Origin: Catenovulum sediminis
GTDB lineage: Bacteria; Pseudomonadota; Gammaproteobacteria; Enterobacterales; Alteromonadaceae
DNA: 64,000 nt
Strand: one strand, 5' to 3'
Assembly: GCF_040270295.1 (NCBI RefSeq)
Contig: NZ_JBELOE010000200.1
Position numbers and translations under genes: made by a program. Under the pieces are notes generated by a model that saw only the letters and a list, made by a program, of their open reading frames with translations, was not told the DNA's origin and searched no databases. This document shows, in pieces, positions 51,024 through 59,882 of this stretch (position 1 is the stretch's first letter; each line of letters starts with the position of its first letter).

Positions 51024-53122
51024 TACGACGACTCTTTCAAAATGAGTTGATCGATGAGTTGGCGTAAATATTTAATCATCGCTTTTTGTCCAGTAAAGGC
51101 AAATTGATCACAGACCGTTGTGATAGGTGTTTGCCGTAATATCGTGCTCGCTAAAATATCCATGTCTTTTGTATCTAACGTCAATACATCATTTGCTTGT
51201 TGTAAGCAATAATAAAGGAGTGCGCTGTGCGCCGCAAAAAAATTTGTATTTGCATAGGCAAAGCTTTTAACAAATGATTTTTGCACAGGGGGGAGTGAAA
51301 ACGGTAAATGCGCAGCCCATAGCCATAGCGATTCAGAAGGGACATGAATATAGCGGGTTGTTAGATTAATGAGATAGTTTTGCAGTGCCAGAGGTTTTAT
51401 TTGATCTAGCAAATTATCACAGCTCGAACTGATTGCATTGATATAAAGTACTGAATGTAAGCCGCTGTGATGCTCGGCAGTTGTACTAATGCGAACAAGA
51501 TGATAATCGTTTTTGTGCCAAAATTTCAGGACATGGGGCGAGGCTGCAAAACTGGCGGATAAAAAATCAATTTTTTCAGCTATTGCTTGTTCCTGTAACC
51601 AGTTCAGTAATCGACTCCCAACCCCTGAATGTTGCATGTCGGGTTGTACTGCAATACGTACAATGCGCCAACCCAGTAATTTGCAAAATTCAGGTGTGCC
51701 TAATTGAGCGGCTATGATCTGACTGGTTAAATGTCCATTTGGACGTCTTGTGCCGTCCATACAGTCCAAAGCGAGCTGTTCTGGGAGTTGTCCTTCCTGA
51801 CTTAAAAGCACAATAGCTAGTATATTGCTGCTGGCTGAAATTATAGCGGCTAACTTCAAAAAAGGGCTATCCAACATGTACTTTAAATCATTGGGAGTCG
51901 TTTTGTAGTGTGCCTGCATAAGCAAGGCGAAACAGCTTTTGAGTTGTTGCTCGTTGTTGGTTAAGTCTGCTGGTTCAAGCCATTTTATCGAAAACGGAAT
52001 CGGTGCGACTTCAGCTAATTGCTTGCTTTGCTTTAGCTTAGGTTGTGGACAATCAAGATCCAGTAAAAATACCGTGTTTAACCACTGCTCTAAATGATCG
52101 GATGGTGCCCAGCGTATTGGCCGCTGCAATTGGAAGTGGTTATGAGTTGCTGTACGTTGGTTAAGTGTTTTTATGAAATGTTGTTTAAACCCTTTTCCAG
52201 AGCCTTCATAGCCATGTATGGTGGTCGCGTAAATGACAAATTCACAAGCAAGCGATATGTTATGCAATAGTTGGCTTGGCAGTGCGGCTGCTTCGTCAAC
52301 GATTAAAAGATCGCACGCTAGCTCTGCATTTTGTAATTGGTCGGGTGGCTGAAACCTTAGATTTTCGCTATTTACACTGCTACCAGCCCACTGATAAAAA
52401 ATTTGTAAACAGCGTTTCGCTGGTGCTGTAACAATGATGCTTTTTCCTTGCTGTAAATAGTATGCAGCAACAGAGCCTAGTAAGGCTGATTTGCCCCGTC
52501 CGCGATCGGCCGATAATGTAAAATGGCCTGATGCGACTTGCTTGAGCTGGTTTAAGATTGATTGTTGTTCAAGTGTAAGTCCATTCGGTTTTTGCCAGTG
52601 CGTTGCAGCGATTTGATTTAACACCGGCCACTGACCACTAACCTTATTACCCTGTTGGCGAAAATACAGCGTTTGCTCGCTTTGTTCAGTCAGTTTTACC
52701 AGTCTTTGATTAAAATGAGAGTGGGTTGCAGTCGTATTAGTGCTCCAAGGGAGCGCTTGTTGCATAATGTTATCATTGCTATAACAGTCGTCAGCTAAGG
52801 TTAAAATGAATAACCCGCCAACTTTAATTGTGCCCGCTAAGGCACAAATTAAGTCAGGGTGAAGGCCAAAGTCACTGTCGATATAAATGTAGTCAAACTC
52901 TTGCCCTAAATATTGCTGAAAATGAGGTGGTTTTTGTATACTGCTGAACGATAAACCTTTTGACCAACTCTGCTTTTTAATCAGGTTGTTGGCAATTTGA
53001 CTGCGCCAATTTGTCTCGCCTTGCAAAATCAAAATACTGCGCCATCCCCAATCGGTTAGCACTTTTTGGTAAGCTGAAAATGTAGAATAGAAATTTAAAG
53101 TAGACTGAATATGCATGGGCAT
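51023..53122 (-). CDS. tmcA: tRNA(Met) cytidine acetyltransferase TmcA
   Basis: 699 residues, the normal TmcA length. Acetylates C34 (ac4C) of elongator tRNA-Met using acetyl-CoA and ATP. An N-terminal DUF1726-type domain is followed by the helicase-like ATPase with Walker A ADRGRGKS at 205-212 and LLIVDEAAALP (DEAA at 276-279). The GNAT domain follows with VRIAVQPDMQHSGVGSRLL. The C-terminal region binds tRNA. Confidence 0.95.
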   Translation of the reverse strand: MPMHIQSTLNFYSTFSAYQKVLTDWGWRSILILQGETNWRSQIANNLIKKQSWSKGLSFSSIQKPPHFQQYLGQEFDYIYIDSDFGLHPDLICALAGTIKVGGLFILTLADDCYSNDNIMQQALPWSTNTTATHSHFNQRLVKLTEQSEQTLYFRQQGNKVSGQWPVLNQIAATHWQKPNGLTLEQQSILNQLKQVASGHFTLSADRGRGKSALLGSVAAYYLQQGKSIIVTAPAKRCLQIFYQWAGSSVNSENLRFQPPDQLQNAELACDLLIVDEAAALPSQLLHNISLACEFVIYATTIHGYEGSGKGFKQHFIKTLNQRTATHNHFQLQRPIRWAPSDHLEQWLNTVFLLDLDCPQPKLKQSKQLAEVAPIPFSIKWLEPADLTNNEQQLKSCFALLMQAHYKTTPNDLKYMLDSPFLKLAAIISASSNILAIVLLSQEGQLPEQLALDCMDGTRRPNGHLTSQIIAAQLGTPEFCKLLGWRIVRIAVQPDMQHSGVGSRLLNWLQEQAIAEKIDFLSASFAASPHVLKFWHKNDYHLVRISTTAEHHSGLHSVLYINAISSSCDNLLDQIKPLALQNYLINLTTRYIHVPSESLWLWAAHLPFSLPPVQKSFVKSFAYANTNFFAAHSALLYYCLQQANDVLTLDTKDMDILASTILRQTPITTVCDQFAFTGQKAMIKYLRQLIDQLILKESS

Positions 53123-53156
53123 AGTATAGCGAAATATGTCCGCGAAGTTACGCGTT

Positions 53157-53909
53157 TTATTCGTTGATTTTTTTTAGAATAAAGCGTCTAAGGTGCTCTG
53201 TATAGAGATCACCTTGTTTTAAATCTATCGTAAATCTATTTTCCAGTGGCGTTGATTGGATTGAGGCACTGAACAGTCCGGTCGAAATATCTATATAGAC
53301 ATCTAAATAATCTTCAAAAGACTCCATCCAAAAAATTAAATCTAAGTTTTTGTTTGGAATAAGGGTTTTGCTTCGAAACCTATATTTTTGCAAAAAGTTA
53401 GTATTTAAATAAGACTGATTGTCGTTTTTGGTATTCCAAGCTGATTCTTGTTTAAACCCCAACATATGTAAACATTCAAACCAGGCATTTTGATGGGCGG
53501 TAGCAACTATTGTAAGGGGGCATACTTGGATGCTTTTACCCTTGCTCGAGTGTGGGTTTATAGTCACCTGGAGCTGGCTGGCACTCTGCTCGTTAGATAT
53601 AGGCATAAATTGGGGCAGGTTGATGTTGTATAGTTTTTCAACCTTTTCATTTGCTGGAATATATATTTCACGCTCTAGCTCAATGCGAGTTAGGTTTGTT
53701 GTCAGTTCACCTGAGGGATTAGAAAATGCAGTTAGATGACTGTTGAGCTCGACAATTATGCCGCAAATATGTTGTTCCACTGCACCTCCGGTTAAAGAGA
53801 TGGTTAGGTGTATCGTGTCGCCTGGGCTATATGTTTTGCTATCCAGCGTGTATTGAAAATGACTAGAGGTGGGGGATAGTTGTTCTAACCAGGATTTAAA
53901 AAAGCTCAT
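53157..53909 (-). CDS. Spo0M-like sporulation-control family protein
   Basis: 250 residues from ATG 53909 (MSFFKSWLEQL), chosen over an upstream in-frame ATG because the family begins MSFFKK-type and GGAT lies just before it. Arrestin-like beta-sandwich features: YSPGDTIHLTISLTGGAVEQ near 24-43, then IELEREIYIPANEKVEKLY. In non-sporulating bacteria its role is unclear; related proteins are linked to membrane or cell-cycle control. It lies on the same strand as tmcA with a 34-base gap. Confidence 0.75.
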   Translation of the reverse strand: MSFFKSWLEQLSPTSSHFQYTLDSKTYSPGDTIHLTISLTGGAVEQHICGIIVELNSHLTAFSNPSGELTTNLTRIELEREIYIPANEKVEKLYNINLPQFMPISNEQSASQLQVTINPHSSKGKSIQVCPLTIVATAHQNAWFECLHMLGFKQESAWNTKNDNQSYLNTNFLQKYRFRSKTLIPNKNLDLIFWMESFEDYLDVYIDISTGLFSASIQSTPLENRFTIDLKQGDLYTEHLRRFILKKINE

Positions 53910-54012
53910 CTTATCCGGCTCAGGTCCATGCTTGGATAAAAAATATTCTAACAAGTGGTAAATTGAATGCAATACCACTTGTTAGTTCGTGTCCATTAAA
54001 AAGCGGTCTAAC

Positions 54013-54717
54013 TTATAAGCCTAATTCATCTAACAGGTTATCTGAGTCAGAATCTGGTTTTTTATTTCGCTGTTCTTCCTCTTCTTCCATTTGAATTGAC
54101 GCGCCGCGTATGATTTCATCCGGGTCGAATTCTTCTGGAACAAAGTCATGAAGCTTAATAAATTCAGTTCGATCCATTGCCATTTCTAAATAAAAGATAT
54201 TGCCTTTTTGAGTGGTAAATGTCACTCGTCTAGCTTGCGGCCTGTCTAAATTAGTATCTATTGAAATAATAAGCTGTTTGTTGGTTGTCAGCATTTTGGG
54301 CTGACTTTGTGTAATGGATGTCTGCAGCTCTTTGCCAACAAGACCTGTGAAGTCACCTAAAATTTGGTTAAGCAGCTCACCCATCACGTTTCCGACATCA
54401 TCAGAGGTGTGTTGTGTGGACAATTCTTCAATTGGGATGCCCATATTGGTCATATATTTCTGATAAATTTCAATTGCCGCAGCAGCGCTGAAATTAATAA
54501 CAACCAGGCCTGAAAAACCACCATCAAATAAAACAAAAGAGCCAATATCTGGCTTTAAACTGGTTTTGGTTATTTTCTGTACCAAAGCTGAGTACGTTAC
54601 TTGGTTTGCATTTGCGCTGGCTAAAACATCTGTAACAGACTTACATAACATAACTAAGATGTCGTCAGTGGTTACCACGGTTGTTTTTTTATTAGGCTTA
54701 GAGGCCGGTTTGTTCAT
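54013..54717 (-). CDS. DUF3334 family protein with CheX-like motif
   Basis: 234 residues, matching the DUF3334 family of Vibrio, Shewanella and relatives in the segments DDILVMLCKSVTDVLASAN, QKITKTSLKPDIGSFVLFDG and NLDRPQARRVTF. The central DVGNVMGELLNQILGDFTG contains an ExxN pair like that of CheC/CheX/FliY phosphatases. A CheY-like phosphatase or motility role is therefore plausible but inferred. The C-terminus is a Glu-rich tail ending DNLLDELGL. It is the first gene of a minus-strand group with spo0M-like, tmcA and the SPOR-like gene. Confidence 0.75.
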   Translation of the reverse strand: MNKPASKPNKKTTVVTTDDILVMLCKSVTDVLASANANQVTYSALVQKITKTSLKPDIGSFVLFDGGFSGLVVINFSAAAAIEIYQKYMTNMGIPIEELSTQHTSDDVGNVMGELLNQILGDFTGLVGKELQTSITQSQPKMLTTNKQLIISIDTNLDRPQARRVTFTTQKGNIFYLEMAMDRTEFIKLHDFVPEEFDPDEIIRGASIQMEEEEEQRNKKPDSDSDNLLDELGL

Positions 54718-54893
54718 GTGGTTGGATTCCTTTATAACTTAAAGAGTAAATCTACAAAATCTTAATTTATAAATAAATGTAACTAGGTATAAAGGTAGGT
54801 GTTCGTTTCATGAAAGGCAAGCAATTATCTTGTTTATCTAGTTTTGCGCGAAAACACCGCCGGTAAACAAGGTAATTGCTTTAGTCAGAGACG

Positions 54894-56633
54894 TTACCCC
54901 CTGAAATTGGTTAGCCATACCGCTTGGTACGGTGCCAGTGTCAACGTTGAGCGCAAATCCTCAACTTTGCTGTCAGCGATTAAATCAAACCATTCTTCGG
55001 TGTCAATTAAGTTGATTTCAGCCATCGCAATGGTTTGCTCTTTATCTGTCATGTTAAAAATACAGAATATACTTTGTTTTCGGTTTTGACTTTGCCGCCA
55101 AAAACCAAGCAACTCTTCACCTAATTGTAAGGTGAATTGCACTGCATTTGGATGAAACGCTGGTTGCGTTGTGCGAATTTTAATCAGTTTTCGCATGCGG
55201 TTAAATACTTTATGATGGTGACTGTATTTATTATCTAGCTGCGCATCTAATTCATCTGCCTGCCATTGATGGCGATTAATGCTGCGGTTTTGGCTGGTGT
55301 TGTTGACCCGCTCGTAATCATTTGTTGTACCAAACAAGCTGTGTAGATAAATACCGGGAATACCCTCTAATGCCAGCATTACGGCATGCGCACAGATAAA
55401 TCGGTCAATTTGGTATTTATCTGGCCCTTTATAGGTCCCCTGTAGCGCATCAAATAAACTAATATTCATTTCATACGGTTTGTTGATACCATTTGCACTT
55501 CGCCAAGAGATTTTTCCGCCAAATTGACTAATGGTATTAACCAATGTCGCCAATTCGTCTTCATCTAGTAAACCTTCTGCTGGGCGCAAACCAATGCCGT
55601 CATGTGATGCGATAAAATTAAAGTAAGCAGTCCCAACTTGCGAGGGCGGCATGGTCATTAACCAACGTTTTAAGTGCTTGCAACTGCCGCTGATTAAACT
55701 ATTAACCAGTAGTGGAGGGAGTGAAAAGTTGTAAACACAGTGCGCTTCATTACCATTGCCAAAATAACTCAGGTTCTCGTGATTGGGTACATTGGTTTCG
55801 GTAATAATGATGGCATCTGGCACAGCATGTTCGACTAGAGTTCGCATCAGGCGAATCAATTCATGTGTTTGCGGCAAGTGAATACTGGGTGTGCCGGGTT
55901 CTTTCCATAAAAAAGCAACGGCATCAAAGCGAAATATTTTAACCCCTCGGTCTAAATACAGGCGGATGATTTTGATAAATTCGTACAGTACGTCAATTTC
56001 TCTAAAATCAAAGTCGACCTGATCATGGCTAAAGGTACACCAAACGTATTTTGTGCCTTCCGGTGTAGGGACTTCTCTTAATAAAGGGCTGGTACGCGGC
56101 CTGACAACCTGAGAAATGTCATCTTCAGGCGTTGCAGTGTAGAAGTAGTTTGTGCCAGGTGATTTACCCTGTTTAAAATTTTCAAACCAAATACTCCGGC
56201 TTGAACAGTGATTGATAACCAGATCGGACATAAGGCGAAAATCTTGGCTAATCGCCTCAATGTCAACCCAATCACCCAAAGAGTCATTGACTTTTGAGTA
56301 GTCCATCACGGCAAAACCATCATCGCTGGAATACGGATAAAAGGGCAGAATATGCACGCTATTCACAACCCCTTTTAAATGCTCATTAAAAAAACGATGT
56401 AGGGTGTGAAGTGGCTTCTCACCCTCTTTAATAACACTGCTGCCATACGTGATGACAACGACATCTTCCTGCGACCAATGGTTTTGGTGATTGGGTGGGC
56501 TTGGGGTATTTTCTTCCAACTGCATAATGTGCAGCAGGTTTTGACAAATGCTTTGAATATCATGTTCCGGATAAATCAGCTGCAAATGTGTCTTTACTCT
56601 ATGTATGAGCTCTGAACATGTCGTGTCTGTCAT
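54894..56633 (-). CDS. Glucosylglycerate phosphorylase (GH13 sucrose-phosphorylase-like)
   Basis: 579 residues. GH13 subfamily 18 enzyme that phosphorolyses an alpha-glucoside to glucose 1-phosphate; here probably glucosylglycerate, as judged by its operon. Catalytic residues: nucleophile Asp237 (IFRFDAVAF), acid/base Glu279 (IIITETN) and Asp345 (IASHDGIG). LPFYPYSSDDGFAV near 96-109 is the conserved N-terminal motif. It is the last gene of the operon after the synthase, giving a degradation arm that returns glycerate for re-use. Sucrose phosphorylase is the alternative call. Confidence 0.85.
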   Translation of the reverse strand: MTDTTCSELIHRVKTHLQLIYPEHDIQSICQNLLHIMQLEENTPSPPNHQNHWSQEDVVVITYGSSVIKEGEKPLHTLHRFFNEHLKGVVNSVHILPFYPYSSDDGFAVMDYSKVNDSLGDWVDIEAISQDFRLMSDLVINHCSSRSIWFENFKQGKSPGTNYFYTATPEDDISQVVRPRTSPLLREVPTPEGTKYVWCTFSHDQVDFDFREIDVLYEFIKIIRLYLDRGVKIFRFDAVAFLWKEPGTPSIHLPQTHELIRLMRTLVEHAVPDAIIITETNVPNHENLSYFGNGNEAHCVYNFSLPPLLVNSLISGSCKHLKRWLMTMPPSQVGTAYFNFIASHDGIGLRPAEGLLDEDELATLVNTISQFGGKISWRSANGINKPYEMNISLFDALQGTYKGPDKYQIDRFICAHAVMLALEGIPGIYLHSLFGTTNDYERVNNTSQNRSINRHQWQADELDAQLDNKYSHHHKVFNRMRKLIKIRTTQPAFHPNAVQFTLQLGEELLGFWRQSQNRKQSIFCIFNMTDKEQTIAMAEINLIDTEEWFDLIADSKVEDLRSTLTLAPYQAVWLTNFRG

Positions 56634-56655
56634 AAAAATGCCCCGTTTGTAATGA

Positions 56656-57888
56656 TTACTTTGAACTAAACTCTTCCATATCTTTTTCTACCGCGTCCAT
56701 CATGCGTGGGAAAATATCCGGTACTGCACTGGTAACCCGGTTCCAACTTGGAATAAAAGGTGTCTCCATTGGATTGTCTAAGAAGTGCAGACCTGCCTTT
56801 AAAATATTATGAGCAAACAGTTCTACCGCCTGTTCTTCGCTGTGAATATCAAACTTTAAGCCGTTGATGGTTGCATCGTTGCGATAAGTTTCAACAAAAT
56901 CTAGTGCAATTCGGTAGTAAGTTGCTTTGATAGAACGAAACGTTTCTGTGTTAAATACGACACCATTGGTTGCCAGTTTGCGGAAAATCGCTTTTGAAAT
57001 GTCAATGGACATTTTCGACAAACCACCATTTTCGTTGTCAACGGATAAAGACTGATGCTTATGGTCATATGTATCAGCGATGTCGACCTGGCAAAGGCGG
57101 TTGTTAGAGTAGTTTCTGTCCATCTCTGACAATACGCCTATTTCCAATCCCCAGTCGCTGGGAATGCGAATATCATTAATGACATCGGTTCTAAACGAAA
57201 ATTCCCCAGCCAATGGATAGCGGTAGCTATCAAGATATTCTAGGTAATCTAGATTACCGAAAATCTTTTTGAGTGCGCGCAGCAGTGGGGTAACTAATAA
57301 TCGGCTGACGCGACCATTTATTTTTCCATCGGCAACTCGGGCATAATATCCTTTGCAAAATTCGTAGTTAAAATTGGGGTTAGCAACCGGATATAATAAA
57401 CGCGCCAACATATGGCGGTCATAGGTTAAAATATCACAATCGTGCAAGGCAACCGATTCAGCTTGCCCTGAGCCCAACACAAAGCCAAGGCAGTACCATA
57501 CATTTCGGCCTTTACCCAATTCTTTGGGCGCTAAGCCTTGCTCTTGTAACTCGGCATCTAAGGCTTGTAATCTAGGGCCATCGTTCCACAATACTTTAAT
57601 TTTTTGCGGTAGCTTTGAGAAAAATTCAAGGGCATGACGATATTCGTCTTCAGTTGCTCTGTCTAAGCCGATGACAATTTGATTCAGATAAGGCACTTCA
57701 CACAAATGCTCAACGATGTTTTTAAGTGCAGGGCCTTGAAGTTCGGAATATAAAGAGGGCAGTACTAATGATAAGGGTCTTACTTTGGCAAATTCGGTTA
57801 ATTCTTTTTCCATAGATTCAATTGATACTGAATCCCGCGATAAATTGTGTAACGTCGTTATTACACCGTTCTGGTAAAAATCACCCAT
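56656..57888 (-). CDS. gpgS: Glucosyl-3-phosphoglycerate synthase (GT81)
   Basis: 410 residues. GT-A glycosyltransferase that joins glucose from an NDP-glucose to 3-phosphoglycerate. Features: LVLPSLYSELQGPAL near 41-55, IVIGLDRATEDEY, the metal-binding DxD at 150-152 (ALHDCDIL) and YPLAGEFSFR, then DWGLEIGVLSEM, all typical of GpgS. AGGAGAC precedes the start. It lies between phosphatase and phosphorylase genes of the same pathway. Confidence 0.92.
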   Translation of the reverse strand: MGDFYQNGVITTLHNLSRDSVSIESMEKELTEFAKVRPLSLVLPSLYSELQGPALKNIVEHLCEVPYLNQIVIGLDRATEDEYRHALEFFSKLPQKIKVLWNDGPRLQALDAELQEQGLAPKELGKGRNVWYCLGFVLGSGQAESVALHDCDILTYDRHMLARLLYPVANPNFNYEFCKGYYARVADGKINGRVSRLLVTPLLRALKKIFGNLDYLEYLDSYRYPLAGEFSFRTDVINDIRIPSDWGLEIGVLSEMDRNYSNNRLCQVDIADTYDHKHQSLSVDNENGGLSKMSIDISKAIFRKLATNGVVFNTETFRSIKATYYRIALDFVETYRNDATINGLKFDIHSEEQAVELFAHNILKAGLHFLDNPMETPFIPSWNRVTSAVPDIFPRMMDAVEKDMEEFSSK

Positions 57889-57904
57889 TTTGTCTCCTAA
57901 AAGT

Positions 57905-58723
57905 TTAAAGTAACTCTAACTGTCCTGCTGAAAAGCTTTGCAATATGTGTTCCATGCTTTCATTCCAACCAGCCGGACCATATGCATTGCTGTGATAAAC
58001 TTGCTTTTTTCTAGCCAATTTAGGGGCTGGTTTATGACGTTTAATCCATACCGAGACGTCTGCTTCTTCTAACATTGCACAATCATTTTCACTATCACCC
58101 AATGCAACCGTTAAAACCGGACAGCCCCACTTTTGACTATAATGCGATTTTAACCAGGCTAACGCGATACCTTTATTACACTGGCCTTGAATCGACAAAA
58201 AACGGCCGCCTTGGAGCGCCATTAGGTTTTGTTTTTGTAAATTTGTAATAAACTGTTGTTTTTCCTGTTCACTACCTTGCCAAATGATCGGTTCCGAAAA
58301 ATCTCTTTTTTTACTGAGCGACGCTTCGCTTGCGGATAGCCCCGTATGTTGAATAACTTGTTCCACTGTCCAGTCATTAAAGCCTTCAAATTGATAATCC
58401 CATGATTTTTGTTTTGTTAATAAATCCAGAATATCTGCACGCTTTGCACCAATAAGGTGCATTAACTGGGTTTTTCCATTCTCCGCTGGTTGATAGATGG
58501 CAGAACCGTTTTCTACGATGAAGGGATCTCCTAAATTAATCTGTTCATGCAATTGGCAAACTTCTGCTAAGGTTTTGCTGGTATTACATATTATCGGCAC
58601 ATCCATTTTTTTTAGGGTGTTTATACTAGGTAGAGCAGCTTGCCAATCGTAAGTATCATGATCTAACAAGGTGCCGTCCATATCAGTAAAGACTAATAAT
58701 CTCATGTTTGTATTTGAGTTCAT
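57905..58723 (-). CDS. HAD phosphatase of the MpgP family, likely glucosyl-3-phosphoglycerate phosphatase
   Basis: 272 residues from ATG 58723, sharing bases with the kinase stop. HAD family type II: the nucleophile motif FTDMDGTLLD (Asp14, Asp16), then ICNTSKTL, the family MpgP/YedP-type cap and the C-terminal VALGDSENDCAML metal-binding Asp residues. In this operon it should dephosphorylate glucosyl-3-phosphoglycerate to glucosylglycerate. Mannosyl-3-phosphoglycerate is the canonical family substrate. Confidence 0.85.
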   Translation of the reverse strand: MNSNTNMRLLVFTDMDGTLLDHDTYDWQAALPSINTLKKMDVPIICNTSKTLAEVCQLHEQINLGDPFIVENGSAIYQPAENGKTQLMHLIGAKRADILDLLTKQKSWDYQFEGFNDWTVEQVIQHTGLSASEASLSKKRDFSEPIIWQGSEQEKQQFITNLQKQNLMALQGGRFLSIQGQCNKGIALAWLKSHYSQKWGCPVLTVALGDSENDCAMLEEADVSVWIKRHKPAPKLARKKQVYHSNAYGPAGWNESMEHILQSFSAGQLELL

Positions 58724-59622
58724 CAAACGGATAATCCTGTTACTTGTTGAAAATGTTGATCACTGCCCAGTTCAAAAACAATATCAGCTTTTGCTGGCAG
58801 GGTTGCAAACGCATGTTCGGTCAATCTTTGGTAGTGTTGAATGAAACGGGCTAATTCCGCGTCATTCATTACATGTGTACCCAGTTTAGCGGTTTGCCTG
58901 AGCTTTTCTTCCTGTTTACGACGCCATTGATATACACATTCAAAAGAGGGCGCTTTAAGCATAATTAAAGTATCAAACATTTGAAACAGATCCGGATAAT
59001 GTTCAGCAAGCTGATCATTAACATAATTGCGCCATTTGCCATTGGCATCTTCACTGCCTTCTAACTCATTGATGGGAGAATAAAGCGCCTGTGGACTTTG
59101 CGCTTCTAGCCCCATACACCAACCTTCTAAAATAACTACGTCCATCGGACCGTTAACTTTATGCCAGGATGATTTATCCGCTCTATCATCAATGGCTTTG
59201 TTAAATCGCACTAATTCGATAGCGGCATGATCAGTCGCTAACTTTTTTAATGTTTTAATGGCCAGTGGAATGTCGTGCGTGCCCGGTACACCCCGGGTAA
59301 TCAACAATGGATGAATATGCTCTGCCATGTTTTTACGCTCTTTTCTCGTTAAATAAAAATCATCTATCGAGAGATTTGCTACTTTAAGCTCAAACATTTT
59401 CGTTAAAATCTTTTCGATAAAAAGTGCCATCGTTGATTTACCGCTTCCTTGGCAGCCATTTATTGAAACATATAAGGTTTGTTGCTTGTTGTGATGTTGT
59501 TGTACAAGGTTTTCGCATAACGGCAAATACCATTTATGTACAATCTCAATGAAATGCGAAGGTAAGTTTTGTTGAGCTATTAAGTCATTGATTATTGTGT
59601 CTGTACTTGAACGGTTTTGCAT
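58723..59622 (-). CDS. D-glycerate 3-kinase (plant/cyanobacterial GLYK type)
   Basis: 299 residues from ATG 59622, which has a perfect AAGGAG at 59629-59634; an in-frame start 39 bases upstream lacks one. P-loop kinase: GCQGSGKS at 56-63, NLSIDDFYLT, RGVPGTHDIPLAI and LEGWCMG. It phosphorylates glycerate to 3-phosphoglycerate, the GpgS acceptor, and so recycles glycerate released by the phosphorylase. First gene of the operon. Confidence 0.88.
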   Translation of the reverse strand: MQNRSSTDTIINDLIAQQNLPSHFIEIVHKWYLPLCENLVQQHHNKQQTLYVSINGCQGSGKSTMALFIEKILTKMFELKVANLSIDDFYLTRKERKNMAEHIHPLLITRGVPGTHDIPLAIKTLKKLATDHAAIELVRFNKAIDDRADKSSWHKVNGPMDVVILEGWCMGLEAQSPQALYSPINELEGSEDANGKWRNYVNDQLAEHYPDLFQMFDTLIMLKAPSFECVYQWRRKQEEKLRQTAKLGTHVMNDAELARFIQHYQRLTEHAFATLPAKADIVFELGSDQHFQQVTGLSV

Positions 59623-59628
59623 TTCCGA

Positions 59629-59634
59629 CTCCTT
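59629..59634 (-). promoter_or_regulatory. Ribosome binding site of the glycerate kinase gene
   Basis: AAGGAG on the minus strand, six bases before ATG 59622; it sets that start. Confidence 0.85.
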
Positions 59635-59684
59635 GTAATATTTTGAGGCATAGTTTGGCAAATAACCTGGGTCAATCTAATGTA

Positions 59685-59700
59685 AGCAATAATGTTGCCA
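59685..59700 (-). promoter_or_regulatory. Sigma-54 promoter of the glucosylglycerate operon
   Basis: On the minus strand TGGCAA-CATTA-TTGCT has GG and GC ten bases apart and only one mismatch to the TGGCACN5TTGCW consensus. It is 63 bases before the glycerate kinase start. Glucosylglycerate accumulates in some bacteria under nitrogen limitation, which fits sigma-54/NtrC control. Confidence 0.65.
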
Positions 59701-59773
59701 GCTCTACACTCTGCAAATAGGTTCCAATAAAAAGCTTAGCAAAAAAATTGGGTATGCGTTTATTAATTGCCAT

Positions 59774-59790
59774 GTTGAATTGTTTTCAAC
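59774..59790. promoter_or_regulatory. Perfect dyad upstream of the sigma-54 promoter
   Basis: GTTGAA-TTGTT-TTCAAC lies about 74-90 bases upstream of the sigma-54 element (minus-strand sense), where enhancer-binding activators usually sit. It is not the NtrC consensus, so the binder is unknown. It is also about 43-59 bases before the -10 of the plus-strand hydrolase gene. Confidence 0.4.
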
Positions 59791-59832
59791 TTAGTGTTGG
59801 ATAAAAAGGTCAATAATGCGAGTTAGTTTCTG

Positions 59833-59838
59833 TATAAT
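59833..59838 (+). promoter_or_regulatory. -10 element of the dienelactone-hydrolase gene
   Basis: A perfect TATAAT 44 bases before the start codon. No strong -35 is seen 17 bases upstream. Confidence 0.5.
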
Positions 59839-59882
59839 GCGGCCAGATTAGCGCACTAAGCTAAGCTTTAACGGGAGCAGAA

